A DNA stretch of 64,000 bases from Sympetrum striolatum (lineage: Eukaryota > Arthropoda > Insecta > Odonata > Libellulidae): contig OX388345.1 in NCBI GenBank assembly GCA_947579665.1, positions 65,773,454-65,837,453 on the forward strand, in the 5' to 3' direction. Under the pieces are notes generated by a model. The model made no database searches. It was not told the DNA's origin and saw only the letters and a list, made by a program, of their open reading frames with translations. The position numbers and the translations under genes were made by a program. This document shows, piece after piece, positions 49,491 to 62,083 of the stretch; position 1 is the first letter of the stretch, and the number at the start of each line of letters is the position of its first letter.

Positions 49491-50818
49491 TCCCAAAAGG
49501 AAAGTAATTTCGATTGGATACCAAGGGACATTTTGCCGAAATGATTTTCTTCATCCATCGTTGAGCGTGCTCTATTATCGTAGAAATATTGGCTCAGATG
49601 TTTTAGGAAGCGTTTGGAATAAGAATACACATGGGCGATGCCTAATATTTCATCTTACCCTTCAATGATTAAAAACAAGGATTTTGATGAACTGTTAGGA
49701 TGGTATTGATTCACAGAATACATCACGTATTAACATTTAATTATTGAATAGGGAAATCAGTATCGTCTTTAAATCTGACAGGAATGCGTAATAACCTTCG
49801 TGAACGATTATCCACTGGGATAAATAAAAATAAGGTGTTTCACTTACGATGACTAGTAAACTCAAAAACGATAAGGTGTTTTCCCGGTGTAGATGATGGA
49901 GAAACCTTTTTCGTTTTGTTCGTTGGTACCTCCCTCTAGTGCCATATTCAAGATAAAGTGAAAACAGAAAAGTTGATGGACTTCGAAGAAGTAACCCGGA
50001 TGATAGATAACCCGAGAAAGTTTCCTGGAAGTAGTAAACTTTGTAATTACAAGAAGTAACATCGAAGTCACGTTCAATTTATGTTAGTTTTATCCATTAG
50101 ATGGAATTGGTGTGTCTATTTTATCTTTTAATGAGAGAAGTATGCATTTATTAATTCAAAATAGTAAAAATTCTTTATTAGGGAAGTATTTCCTCTTGTT
50201 TATGTTAACTTATCCCTGCACCAAAATTGGCGAACATCTCCCTCTTGTTTTAGAGTAGATTTTTAAAAGGATGCTTTCACGACAAGAAAGCTTGATAAAG
50301 CTCTAATTGCCTTCCTGATACACGCCGAAAGGCAGATTGCAGCGTATTACTGTAAATGTATATGTTCGAGGCGCGTATTTTAAGTAAGTACCATTCCATG
50401 AATTTATGTTGAAAATTAAGCTAAGGTACAGGCTTTCGTGCAAAAATAAAATTGATTAAAGAGTGCACTTTCGTGTTTTAGTTTAAAAACGGTACTTACT
50501 TAAAAAACACACCTCGTAATAAATTCAATAGGCGATGAAGAAACTGAGCGGCGAATCCCGGGTCTCCGAAATAAACCAACTTGGGTCAGTGAAAAAGTAT
50601 TCATTTTATTTCTCTCTTTTTATGGAATACTAAAAAAAGGCGTAGGCTGAAATAGTGTATTTTGAATATTCTCATTTCAGAAAGAAAAGGAAGAGAATTT
50701 GGTTTTTAAATTGTTCGAAACATAGTACGAGCTCATAGCAGCAAAATATGTAAATTCTGATGTAAAATATTGTCTATTTTCTTTTACCATTTCCTTAAAA
50801 TATTGTCTTTTTCTTAAG
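49491..50818. other. AT-rich intergenic DNA
   Basis: No gene recognised. Confidence 0.5.
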
Positions 50819-50928
50819 GACGAAAGACAAATAACAGAAAGAACTTGTCCGCAAAAAACAAATTCCTATTTTATTAACTTAACAAATTAGTTAATAAAAT
50901 TATGTTTTTTCTGTTTTTGTCTTTCGTC
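50819..50928. repeat. Imperfect inverted repeat
   Basis: GACGAAAGACAAATAACAGA at 50819 is complementary to the segment ending TTTTTGTCTTTCGTC at 50928, with an inner pair ATTTTATTAACT/AGTTAATAAAAT. The whole can fold as a long, interrupted hairpin. Confidence 0.7.
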
Positions 50929-53900
50929 GTTATGGAACACCATAAAGTTGTTACTTATCATTATATGCATATCCCTTAATTTTATTATCTATTTCTTATT
51001 TGACATATTTCTATGCCTGTAATACTGATAAAATTAATATGATCAATTTAGAATTCGTGGAAAGGTGCTAGAACCATCTTAAATGAAAAACAGATGATAT
51101 TAATACGATAACGAAACAGGTCGCAAGAATATGTATCTTTATTGCGGAAGCTACTAAGTGTTTTTAATTTAAGATGGTTCTGTAATTCTATTTTCCAGTG
51201 CAATAAAATTCGGAAAATCTCAAATTCTAGAAAAAATACATCTTTTCCTCGCACGATTTGTTATTAAATGGCTGGATTCAAGGCAAGCAATATAGACAGG
51301 TCTAAAATGGAAAGTGATTGTAAGCCTTCGGAGGAACAGGATATGAGTAAAGGGACCAAGCAGGAGAAGGGCAATTACAGTAAAAGGAAGGGCGGAAAGG
51401 GTGGAGCAAATAAAATGCAAGAAGGAACGTGATTGCTGGGCGGAGTGTAGCGAATGACTTAATGACGCTCTATTTCAGATAAAATTACTATATTGAGATA
51501 ATTAAAGAGGACTGAACTGTCACTCGGATGGGGCCTAACCCAATCCTTCAGAGATTCGTAGGTTAACTGCGTTTCCGAGATCGCAATCTCTGCTAACAAA
51601 CTCGAAGATGGGAATTGGGCGAAGCTCTCTAAAGAGAGGAAGAGGATTTATGGGTTGCGAGAGAGGAGCCAAGCCGTTTCTTTGTTTCGAAAGAAAATGA
51701 AATTAAATTTAAGTGATCCTTGGGAAAGCACTTGAGCGACAAATTCAACGACGGAAAACATTAATTTGAGAGTCATTCAGATGTTAATTATCGCGAGTGC
51801 CGATGGTTTTATAGTTAAGGGGTTGATCAATCGCAGCTTTTTTTCTTCGTAATAAAATATTTCGAACAAAATACATTGTTTGTCAATGCTTATTCAGGGT
51901 TCGAATGACACAGATAGGTATGCACTATCTTCAACTAAATTTGTCCAATGCGACAATAAGATATAGTTTATTGAGTAGATAATAGTAGTTTAGCTAAATA
52001 TATGTTCCGAAAGTGTTTAAAAAAACCTACAATTCACTGTCACTAAATTGAAATTAAAGTACTTTGATTAATGGGATTTCAAGTGCGTAACAATATCACG
52101 TTGTCTGTAGAGAAGCGGATATTACGTACATTGTGGCCTTATTTTCTCATTGTTTCTTCTCTTGAAGCTGTCCATTATCGCCATTATTGATAGCTTTGTA
52201 GCGTACTCAAATATTTAAGTTAACCAAGGCCTAGATTTAATTTGACATTTCTTCTCCATCAATATTTATTGACTACAATGTTAATGAGGAAAGGGTTAAA
52301 GGTTCATTGCACATAAGGGCGTGCACCCAGGAAAGATTCCAAGGAAAAACGGACTTGATAAAAATTCTGCTTTTCCTTGGGATTTTTCAATGTTAATGTA
52401 TTTAACTATCTTCTTCGCTTAACTTTTTCCTTCTCATAGCTATAATGAATAGATTTTCTTGCCATTCTGTTATTCTGAGATGAAAACAATCTAAATTGTA
52501 GACTCAAAATAAGATAAATTATTTCTGAAATTTTTATCTCATGCTTCGTTTTGTATCTTCTCCATTTAACTACACCTCTCCTGCCAATTTCAGGGACACA
52601 GACATGATAGAAAATATCGGTTTCACAACATAAGATTATTTTTTGTGTGCTCAATCTCATAAAATGGTTATTTATGGAGATAGATAAGCTCAATTACAGT
52701 GAAACGAGAGTCTCTTGGGACGGAATTACGCAAAATTGCAAGTTATCATAAATTTTTTCTTTTTTCCAAACTTCGTCTCATGCTTGAGCGTAAATATAAG
52801 TATAATTTCTGAAATCTTCTTTTGATATATCCTTTGAAAATAAGATATTCAGTTTAAAGCCCATAATTATTCCCAGGTAGAGCGAATTTATAGGTTTTGC
52901 TATTTATCAATCCTTTTAGAATTACAGGATTCGCTTAAGAAGGCTTTTCTTGTATAATGAAAAGTCTTTCTGCGCTTTCTGGTTTTCTAACCTTAGGACT
53001 AAAATAGTCTCCGATTCCTGCAGAAATCTTGCACCTTCTATTTGGATGTTTTCCTTGGTAATACGATCTAGTCACACCGACGTCCAAGTCTCTATCCTTG
53101 CTTCCCTGCCAAATTTGGATAGCTCCAACAGCGGCAGGTATACGCGAATACCGTCACAGCCGTGTAAGGAGTTTAATCTGAGAACTGCCACTATATACAT
53201 TATCCTCACCTTATCTGGGAGAACACACGCTGACATTACTTTAAATGTCGCATGGAATGATAAGTTACTTTCGCAAGAAATTTCGCAGAGATTTCCATCT
53301 ACGTTTTCATCTCTGACTCCTCACGAATATATTTAAAGTCAGCATGTGTTAGCGCATGTTTTAGTGTATCTGGTGGAAAACCGTGGGGTTTGATTGCACA
53401 TGGAAGATTCAACTTAAATTACTCAGAATACATGCTATTACTTATAAGAATAATGTAATTTATAAAGTAATGATGTTCACCAGAGTGCATGAGAGGGTTT
53501 CAGCTCCTTACAATGTGTAATTTTGTCACAAAGTATTCTTGTCTTCTTGTTTTTTAATGAACGGTCATTTTGTATCTTTAACTTCGACTTTTTTTACTGT
53601 CGTATTCGAGGAATTCTGGATACCATTGATGTAGATAATTAAGGTTAGGCTATGCGATGACATTACGGAAACATTTCGGAGGAAATGTTAATCTCTTTCG
53701 TTTTATTTATTTATATCAAATAAATGAGCATAAATAATGCTTAAATGGATACTGCGTATCATATTCGGAAATTATACTTATTGCTGAAAGAATCATCCAT
53801 GATTTTGCATGCATGTTATTCTTATTTACAATCAACATTTTACCAACCTCAATTGCATGTAACTCGGGTATTATATCGAACCTCCATTTAGCTTCAAAAT

Positions 53901-56342
53901 GTTGTAATTTGATGGCTGAATGGATGCATCCGTAATAATTTTATCATGGTGATAAATCCATAACAACTATCTAACTTATTGCTAATTCAATCTATTTGCA
54001 TTTCCATTCTCACTCGAAAATAGGTATCCGCTTCCGCGATTCCATTCATTTACTGAAGTCCTACATTATCAGTATCAAACAATTTCCTTTGAAGTCATGG
54101 CTTTCAATTATCATTGTCAATTATCGCATATAAAACCGTGTTCTACCGTGTGCTGAAAAAATATTTCAGCAAATTACCGAAGCAGCTTTGTACCTACCTA
54201 TTTTCAATGTTTCTCTCTTTAATTTAGGCACTAATTTACTTTGAAATTATTTTTATATAATTTATATATTAATATAGTAAAACAATAATGCACTCAAGCT
54301 AAGATTCATAATTATGAAACATAATCTATAATATATATTATCATGACTGTTTCAATCATATAATCATGTTTAAAATATTTACCTATTATTTAATTAATTT
54401 AAATTGCAGTAAAGAGAGAAATGGCTGAAAGGAGTAAATGACCTTTATGAAGTGCCACTCATTCACGGCTGCAACTATCGATTTTAATTATTTTATTACT
54501 ATGAATGAGCTGTAAGAATCAAAGATGTATTTCTAGTCGCACATTGCTCTAATCGGATTTAAAATACTTGTTTTAGTTTCATCAGTTTTAAATCCATAGC
54601 TTGGTTACAGCCAATCCTTACCTTCCGAGCTACAACCACGTACAACTTCTAAGATGGATAATCCTAAATCGCCCGGTTCATTCGCACGCATTCTGGATGA
54701 CAAGGAAATATTTTCTCAGGAACGCAAATGAAGCACGTCATCGCCCTCACACCCCAAGATTTATTCGCCCAAGATGGAGGATCGTATTCCCTTCCCGAAT
54801 CGATCGTTTCCTTCCGAAGATGGCCTTTTTCTCGCATCTTCCGCTCCTTAACTCGGACACGGAACGCGGCGAAATTAATTTTTCGAACATGTTCGGAATC
54901 GGGAATTTAGATTCGCCCTATTTCTGAGAGGAGCTGCACAGGAATTTGACCCTCGGAATATCTGGAGTCTCCTGCAATTGAAGAGTAGGATCTATCGATA
55001 TCTCAGGTGGAGCGAAGTATTTTTTTGCGCAAGCGTATTCGTGATGCTTCTTCTAGGGAGTAATCGTGTTATATCCTCCGCTGCCTTGGCCTGTTTTTAA
55101 AGGAAGGTGGTGCTGATTGACTCAGCTTATAACAGTAGCTCACGTAGCATGTTTATATCGAGCATGACTTTCTTTGAAAATATTTCGTCTTAGTCATGCG
55201 GCAGGGTCAACGTAACCTTCGTCTCCCTACTAGCACAAGAAGTGCTAAATTTGTACATTAAGTTTCATGATCGAAATTTAATTATGATGCCTCCATTGAT
55301 TACTATATGCTTGGCATAAATTATTATTGACTCGGAATTAAGTTGCACTTTTATAATTTTTGGGATCAGGACTTTCCTTTGTTGGTTTAGTGTAAAACTG
55401 TATGGTCTAAGTTCAGTTTGAGTTATCACTTTTACGATATGTCTCGCGCTTCAGCTCCAATGTGATGTTACCGATAATTCAGCCAGCCCAAGGATTTTAT
55501 GCAAAGTTATATTTTTCAATAGATGCAGCATAAAGCAATTCACGTCTCAATTACACCACCTAAATGTTCCTGTTTTCCTCTTCGTTTATTTTTTTTCTTA
55601 TAAACACTGCTTAGAATTTGGTTAAAACTTTTATATTAATGTAAAGAAAGAAATATTGGAACACGGCTGTTAATGAATGTATTGAACGTGAAATCAACGT
55701 CAACATGGCAACATTTTCATACTGTGATGTTCACATTCCTTCAGCGATATTTCTAAACTCTCGTACAATGCTTAGTTTTTGTATTTCAGAATACATTATT
55801 AAATCACTCCATCTGAGTCCGTAAAGAAGCATTGATGTATGTACAAGGATTGGTAAATCAGAGAATCGCAGACTTGCAATTAATGTGTCACATGGTGATT
55901 TATCCAATCGCAATAATTAACTATCTCTTGTGCTTTTCTGACGGCCGACGTATCTCTCATACTAATTCTAATGTTCGTGAATTAAATTATTGATTCATTA
56001 ATAAAATATCTATAATGAATAACAACAACAATAATAAAATAACTGCGGGGATTTCTTTGATTTTCCCGTGAAAAGGTGCGCGATTGCAATTATAATAGTG
56101 GCGGGTAATATGTTGTCAGTGATTAAACGTGAGGAATTATCGAAAGTGGTAATTATGGCTGTTTGTGGAAGTGCAATTGCGCAGGGTTTGTTTGTGTAAA
56201 GTAGCGAATGATGGATCTATTAGAAGATGCACCTGATTAAAACGAGCGCAGTTAGAGTGGATTAAATAAGGAGTATTTGTGCCAAAAATAATAGTAATAT
56301 TGAGACTGAAAGGCATTTCTTCCATATAGCTCGTAAAAAGTT
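50929..56342. other. AT-rich intergenic DNA
   Basis: No supportable gene in more than 5 kb. The longest frame (52950-53336, 128 codons) has no recognisable domain and an ordinary chance composition. Confidence 0.5.
56335..56339 (-). terminator. Polymerase III T-run terminator
   Basis: On the minus strand a run of five T lies a few bases after the 3' end of tRNA-Ala, as expected for polymerase III termination. Confidence 0.7.
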
Positions 56343-56415
56343 TGGAGGCGCCGGGTATCGATCCCGGTACCTCTCGCATGCTAAGCGAGCGCTCTACCAT
56401 CTGAGCTACGCCCCC
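56343..56415 (-). tRNA. tRNA-Ala (anticodon AGC), second copy
   Basis: This is identical in all 73 bases to the plus-strand gene at 18584-18656: acceptor GGGGGCG/CGCCTCC with G3:U70, anticodon loop TTAGCAT, T arm CCGGG/CCCGG, discriminator A, no intron and no encoded CCA. The flanking sequences on either side are unrelated to those of the other copy, so the match stops at the gene borders. That pattern suits two functional dispersed tRNA genes under selection or concerted evolution, not a recent large duplication. A short T-run follows at 56335-56339 on this strand. Confidence 0.98.
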
Positions 56416-58329
56416 GATGTAGGAAAGAGACTGTGCCAGTAATATCTCTGTAATATATATTTCTTGCTTGAATTTGATGCTATAAACCTATAGGTAGGTA
56501 CGGACGGAAGGAAAGCTCGGGTGGGAGTAAAATGTCTAAAATGCTGAATAAAACGATTATAAAAGGTCCTAAAAGGAGGAGAAGAAGAAACTAGCTGAAT
56601 GAGATGTTGGGGAGAGACCTGAGTACGAAAGGTTTAAGAATGAAAGGGGATGTAATTACGTAATTTATGATAAATGGATGTCCAGATGTGATAAATATAT
56701 GAGAAGTTTTATGATTGCGTCTGAAAAGAATGAAGGATAGATAAGAAGCATGGTGTACAAGTATATTACGGATAACAGTGGCATCTTACGTGCTTACTCC
56801 GAAGGAAATTGCTTGATTGATCATGCGCATGTATTAGTGAATCAACAGAGCAGAGCAGCGAAATATGATGAACTATAATTTATGATGGAGAAAAATTTAT
56901 TTTGCTTCATAAACGCTACTAACTAACTTATTTCAGGTAACTTGCTTCTTTTAAAAAAATTAGCCACTTCGCTAATGACTAACTGGTACCGTGAATACTG
57001 CGAGGGTATGCTAAATATAGGCTACGGATGGCTCGAGTTCCATTTAAAAAACCCCAAGAGTTACGGCGCGGCCTATAAAATTATATATCGACGGAAATAA
57101 TGTTCTGGGGTTTCTGGCGAACGAATGACATATCGTATTCATTTTATGGTTTCCCTTCAAATCCAACTTCACAGCCTAATGAAATTCTTGAAACGAGGGT
57201 GGCGAAGAAATGAATGTGGATGATAGTAAAAATTGCTACATATCGTACATCCGCCATGCCAAGATATCACCCCGTCTTACGCTTCTATATTTTAGAATTC
57301 GTTGTTTCTTTCGATATTGCCAAAGTCAATCCTCTCATGTTATGAAAAAAATCAAGCAGTTTCTCAAAATTTTATGAATAGTATCAATTTACAGTTGGTT
57401 CCATATCATTACCTACGTGCTACAATTGTATCTTTATAGTTTATTCAATTTATTCATCAATCGTGATAAATAATATACAAGTAATTGACTTTATATTTTT
57501 TTGCGTAGTTATATATATTTTTCTTTTGAACTTGATAATAAAATCGTCCTTAGCTAATATTGAAATGAAAAGGTTTATAAAAAATTCTTAGTCTTATCTA
57601 AATATCCATAATGTGTTTTCTACATAGGTTTAAAAACGACTATACTATAATTATAAAACATTTTTTCATTGATATGTTTTCCACTAACTCAAGAGAGGTA
57701 AAATCGGAAGGACTGTTATTCAGTATAGCAGAAACAAATCCGAAGCCTACTATCTTTGTTGATAAAAACTTCAGATATCGATTTCTTCGCAGAAAATTAC
57801 ATATATTTATGTCTGCAAATCAGGTTCTTTAGCTCCAGTTCTCCTGTGTTCCCCCTTGGGATGTAATGAGTTATCACCTTCTTCTTAGACTATACTCAGA
57901 ATTCGAGGGACCTGATGTTTCATATCTAGGTGTTTATCTGATGCATTCATTTTTAGTATCAAACCTCTCAAATTTAAATTTCTGCGCATTACATCTTGTT
58001 ATATTCAAATGCACTCAATAAATACAGCCTCCGTTTCGGAAGTGTAACGATTATTTGACCTATGAAAGTTACGAGACAATGCGGAGCTCTAGAGTTTTGG
58101 AAATAAACTTACGGATTGAGTATACTTACGATATTATTTACTGGGTCAAAAAAGTAAGTTTTTTGGAATATAAACATAAAATTCATATGTAACGGCTCTT
58201 GTTTTTCATCCCTGTCTCCCTTTGTATGAAACTAACATTTTTTGTGGTAGGTTCCAATAGATGGTTTGAGAAAATAGTAGTAGAAGTATTGTTAAAAGTG
58301 TTCCGACAGCTTAGGTCATTCCGCTCATT
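56416..58329. other. AT-rich intergenic DNA
   Basis: No gene or repeat recognised. Confidence 0.5.
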
Positions 58330-58405
58330 AGCTCCCACCGGGAATTGAACCCGGGACCGCTTTCGCCAAAGGCAAACGCGCTTTCCATATGACTATCTGG
58401 GAGCC
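58330..58405 (-). mobile_element. tRNA-like unit with Gln(TTG)-like loop (SINE head or unusual tRNA)
   Basis: On the minus strand the acceptor-like strands GCTCCCA and TGGGAGC pair perfectly, and CCGGG-TTCAATT-CCCGG is a good T arm containing a B box (GGTTCAATTCC). The A box-like TAGTCATATGG is displaced by two extra bases after the acceptor strand, and the D stem is poor. The central segment TTTGC-CTTTGGC-GAAAG gives an anticodon-like loop with U33 and TTG (Gln-like), but its stem has a mismatch. Two strong arms and two weak ones point to a tRNA-derived SINE head or a decaying tRNA gene. No polymerase III T-run directly follows. Confidence 0.6.
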
Positions 58406-60330
58406 GATTTGAGAAAAGCGGCCTCAATTAGTTCGCTGAAGTGAGTCCTTGATATCATTTATATTATTAATTTTGATTACAATTAATTATAATTAATGAG
58501 TGCGAGATCGATTTAGTAGATACTTGATGGTGAGTTGGAATTGTATGCTTTCAAAACTGTAGGACGCTACATCTTTTAGTCAAAATTTTAACAATTTTTT
58601 TTCCAGAATAAAGTTTGAGACGGCTTATTATGAATAGCTTCAGATTAAGATTTATATTTTTCAAAAATGAAACTACCAGAAAATGTCTTACGAAATTTCT
58701 ATCGAGAAAATTTTAACATCTTCTTTCGTACGAATTATAATAACAAGAGAGTTCAGCCTAGTAGACTATTATGTTATGAGCATGCAATCCCTAGAATAAT
58801 AAAAACAGTTTTGCTTTCATAATCAAATTACCTTTCGTCCAGTATTTCAACTATATATAAAACGATCCTGAAGTCGCTATGCCGTAATGAAATTTTCTCC
58901 TCTGTTTCCCTATGGACGTGATCTTTTCTCACCTTTTCTCTCACGGCCTCGTTCAATTCGCATGGGTCCTAGCAGCTCCAGAAATAGAAAGAGAAATATG
59001 GAGTAAGAGGAAAGGGAACAAGAGGCAAGTTGAGGTGGCTACCAAGGGGAAATGCTTTCCCACAATTCGCCGCCCAAAAATAGCAAAACAGCCTATTAAT
59101 TTTATGGCTCGAGCGCTTGCTCTAACATAAAAATGCACTAACGAGCAAAGAGGAGGCGGTTGTCGTAGATGTGGTATTCGTTTACGCTCCATCTTTTTGT
59201 GTATAGCCACGTAGTCGAGGAGTAATTTAGTATAAATAACTCTTGGAATGAAGGGAGTGTTTGGAATTTTATAGGGCATACCGCCTTATTTTTATTTAAG
59301 GTAATCCAATCTAGAATATTGGAAGGAATAATTACTCAGAAGAAAATGAATTTCTTTGGTAATTCCTTCTGATTTATATTATGCTTAGCTTTAAAGGATA
59401 GCAACTTGCTCTCCATTTTCATCCACTTATACTATATCTAGTTACTTTTTGGAAAATTTACTTTTATTAAGATATTCTTATTTCAAAAATTCCCCACGTA
59501 TCATTGTGATCTGCAGAAAAAAATATTTTTTTCTGAAAATAACTTAAGAATTTGAATGTTTTTAACAGAAAGGTGTAATTAATGTCCTTCCAAAATAAAG
59601 AAAACATACTTTTCTGAAGGTTTTGTAGCTAATTTAAGTACTCTTTACCACTTTATGTCATTGTGGGTTTCTAAATGTTGATTTTTTGCGAGGTTCTTGG
59701 ACTTTAATTAGCTGAATCTTTTCAATTGCATTGCCCTCGATATGATACTGTTCTATTGTCTCGACACCACCCTTGACATAATCTCATGCATAAAGAACAC
59801 GTCGGGGTCACGGCCTCTTTTATTCTGTAACTGTCATGGAACTCCTGTTACGATGCGTTTGATTATCATTCGTAGCCAAGGTTTGCCACTTATGCAGACT
59901 AAACCAGAGCCAATTATGGGAGGACTGAATCGTCGGCATAGCCAAATAATATCTCACATCTATATTAGGGTGCGTAGGTATGAGAACAAACTAATCTGAA
60001 TTTACATAGCCAAAGATTAAATCAACGCTAGTCGTACTTGCACGGGCGTAGTCTCATGGCAACCGTAAGCTAAATCTAGAAAGGAAATTCTGACAGTTGT
60101 TTAATTTACATAGCTGCAGATTGCTTCCAGTGTCCGGTGGCAGGTTATGTTTATTACCACAGAATGTATAGTAATATTTCGATCTAGATAAAATATTATA
60201 ATGATTTAAAATTAAGGAAAGTTGCAAAGAAATAAAATTGGTTGAATAACCAAACTTGTTTTAATTTACAATTATTAATCTGATATGACCAAGCTCAACT
60301 TTGTGGAAGGGAGCCATATTAAATAAAATA
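58406..60330. other. AT-rich intergenic DNA
   Basis: No gene recognised. Mutually antisense frames at 58912-59279 have no motif. Confidence 0.5.
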
Positions 60331-60490
60331 AAAACACTTTGTAACTTTCACAGAATATATATTTGTTTAATGCGACTAGTTTCGTCGGTACATCGACATC
60401 TTCAGGCGTTTCAGGTCTGAAGATGTTGATGTATCGACAGAACAATTCGTCTTTAAAAAATATATTCTGTTGAAGTTAGTATGTGTTTTT
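60331..60490. mobile_element. Palindromic Penelope-like terminus
   Basis: Arms of about 75 bp (60331-60405 and 60416-60490) are inverted copies around a 10-bp centre, clearly diverged from each other by substitutions and indels. The left arm contains ACTAGTTTCGTCGGTACATC and CATCTTCAG, which on the minus strand is an intact hammerhead-like core (listed separately). The right arm has CTGAAGATG but GAAC in place of GAAA. The architecture parallels the palindrome at 37181-37406, though the sequence is different, which suggests two families with the same organisation. Confidence 0.7.
60374..60405 (-). ncRNA. Hammerhead-ribozyme-like core
   Basis: On the minus strand: CTGAAGA (60405-60399, exact CUGANGA), one extra T, GTCG-ATGTAC-CGAC (stem II), GAAA, C-TA-G (two-pair stem III counting A15.1-U16.1, UA loop), T, C as the expected cleavage nucleotide (60374), then GCATT pairing with AACGC just upstream of the core in four of five positions (stem I). 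The order and the extra U are the same as in the motifs at 34661 and 37249. Confidence 0.6.
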
Positions 60491-61410
60491 ACATTATTTG
60501 TTATTGCAATCATTTGTTTTTATCTTGTGCCGTTTGTAGAAGTCTTACAGTAAATAATCCTTTTTATTATTAAATGCCATCAAGTACCTAGTAAGTAGAA
60601 TCTTATTTATGGTTTTAATTTTATAATTCCGGAATTAAGAGTTGCAATGTGAAGAAGCTTTATGTCATTACCCAATAGCTCTCTAGTCGCTTAAGAAACA
60701 GGATATTCCTATTAAGAAGTTGCCCATGAAAATACGTTTGATTAGATTCAAAAACCTGTATTTTGTAAGCATTCATCATTTTCTGCTGAGCATTAATACA
60801 CGTCTCAAAGGTGAACCAGTTTTCGCAGCCCGTCAATAAGGAATTTTGGCAATCTCTCCATCATTCAGGAAATAACTTCGTCCTTCACTTCATCATCCTT
60901 GGTGATATTTGGCCCCTAATCTTCTATCTTAATCGCGGAACGAAGTAGGAGCATCTGGGGCTCAAAACCGAATGATAATGGAGGACATACAGTAAGATGG
61001 AATTTTAACCTTGAATTGTCGGCAGTTAATGATGAGGCATGCTGCCCAAGGAATTATTTTCTCTTATTATTCTGGACTTGTGAAGAGCTTACATATCATC
61101 TTAGTTGTTTTAGAGTCTCCATATTGTGATTTATTTATGATAAAATGGCTTCTTTGAATCAATTCGTCTATCATTTGATGCTTTTATTTTTTTCAAACTG
61201 GTTGACCATTGTTTGATTTTCCCAAAGCTTGTTTACCAGCTTCTAATTCACGATCTTTCAATGATTAATGAACATAATTATTTGAAATTTTTATGCATTT
61301 GGATGGTAATGAATGAAAAACTTTGCACATTAAACAAGATCAAAACGATAATACACCGGTATATATAAAAATTGGACTCTCAGTTACGTCAGTAATTTTC
61401 GCTCTTTTTA
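60491..61410. other. AT-rich intergenic DNA
   Basis: No gene or repeat recognised. Confidence 0.5.
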
Positions 61411-62051
61411 CTTTCTCCATATACGTAGTATAGAGAAAGCATTGTTTTCACGAAAAAAATCTACTTCAAGATTTCAACGGAAATACATGTTTTGGGGTCC
61501 CTAGAACTCGTTTTGACCATTTTTGGAATGACGTCTGTGTGTATGTGTGTATGTTTGCTTGTGGGCGCTCTAACGTAAAAACTATTAGCTGTATCATTAC
61601 CAAACTTCATATATAGCACTGTGGTGGGTGCTGTCAGAGTTGATTAGTTTTTGGAGTAAATCGGTGTACCGGAAGTTGTGCTTTACTTTCCGAAGTTCGT
61701 TTCCGTTTTTGCTAAATATCTCCATAAATATTTACAATGCAATGCGTCCATCGCTCAGTCTCTTGCTATAGATTGCGCTCTGGCTGATTGATAATAATTA
61801 AAAGGCTTTCTTCTGTGTCATTTGACTTAATTTGTCTTCTTTTTTCCTTTCTTTTATGTATATTAATAATATTCGTCATTCACTGTTACTTTTTATGTTT
61901 CCGCTGTTTAAATATGTAGTCTTTATTTTTGTTAATAGTTTGTGTCGCTCGTGTGTTATTTTGCTCTTCGTTCGTATTTTGACTTCGTTTCCATCGCCTA
62001 TTATAATCAGTTTTGTGATTCATCCTATAGTGGTGCCTGTAGTAGACTCAA

Positions 62052-62083
62052 AAGGCCAAACCAAACCAAACCAAAGGCCAAAC
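62052..62083 (+). repeat. (CCAAA)n short tandem repeat
   Basis: CCAAA repeats bounded by AAAGGCCAAAC on both sides, inside the core of the transposon at 61411-62975. Confidence 0.8.

Noticed and set aside
50545..50600. Possible minus-strand tRNA-like segment around GAGACCCGGGATTCGCC
   Set aside because: The B box match is poor and no A box or paired arms could be found.
52950..53336. 128-codon plus-strand open frame
   Set aside because: No recognisable motif, ordinary flanks without splice or promoter evidence.
60417..60452. Plus-strand hammerhead candidate in the right arm of the 60.4-kb palindrome
   Set aside because: CTGAAGA is present, but GAAA is changed to GAAC with an extra base before it, so the catalytic core is not intact.
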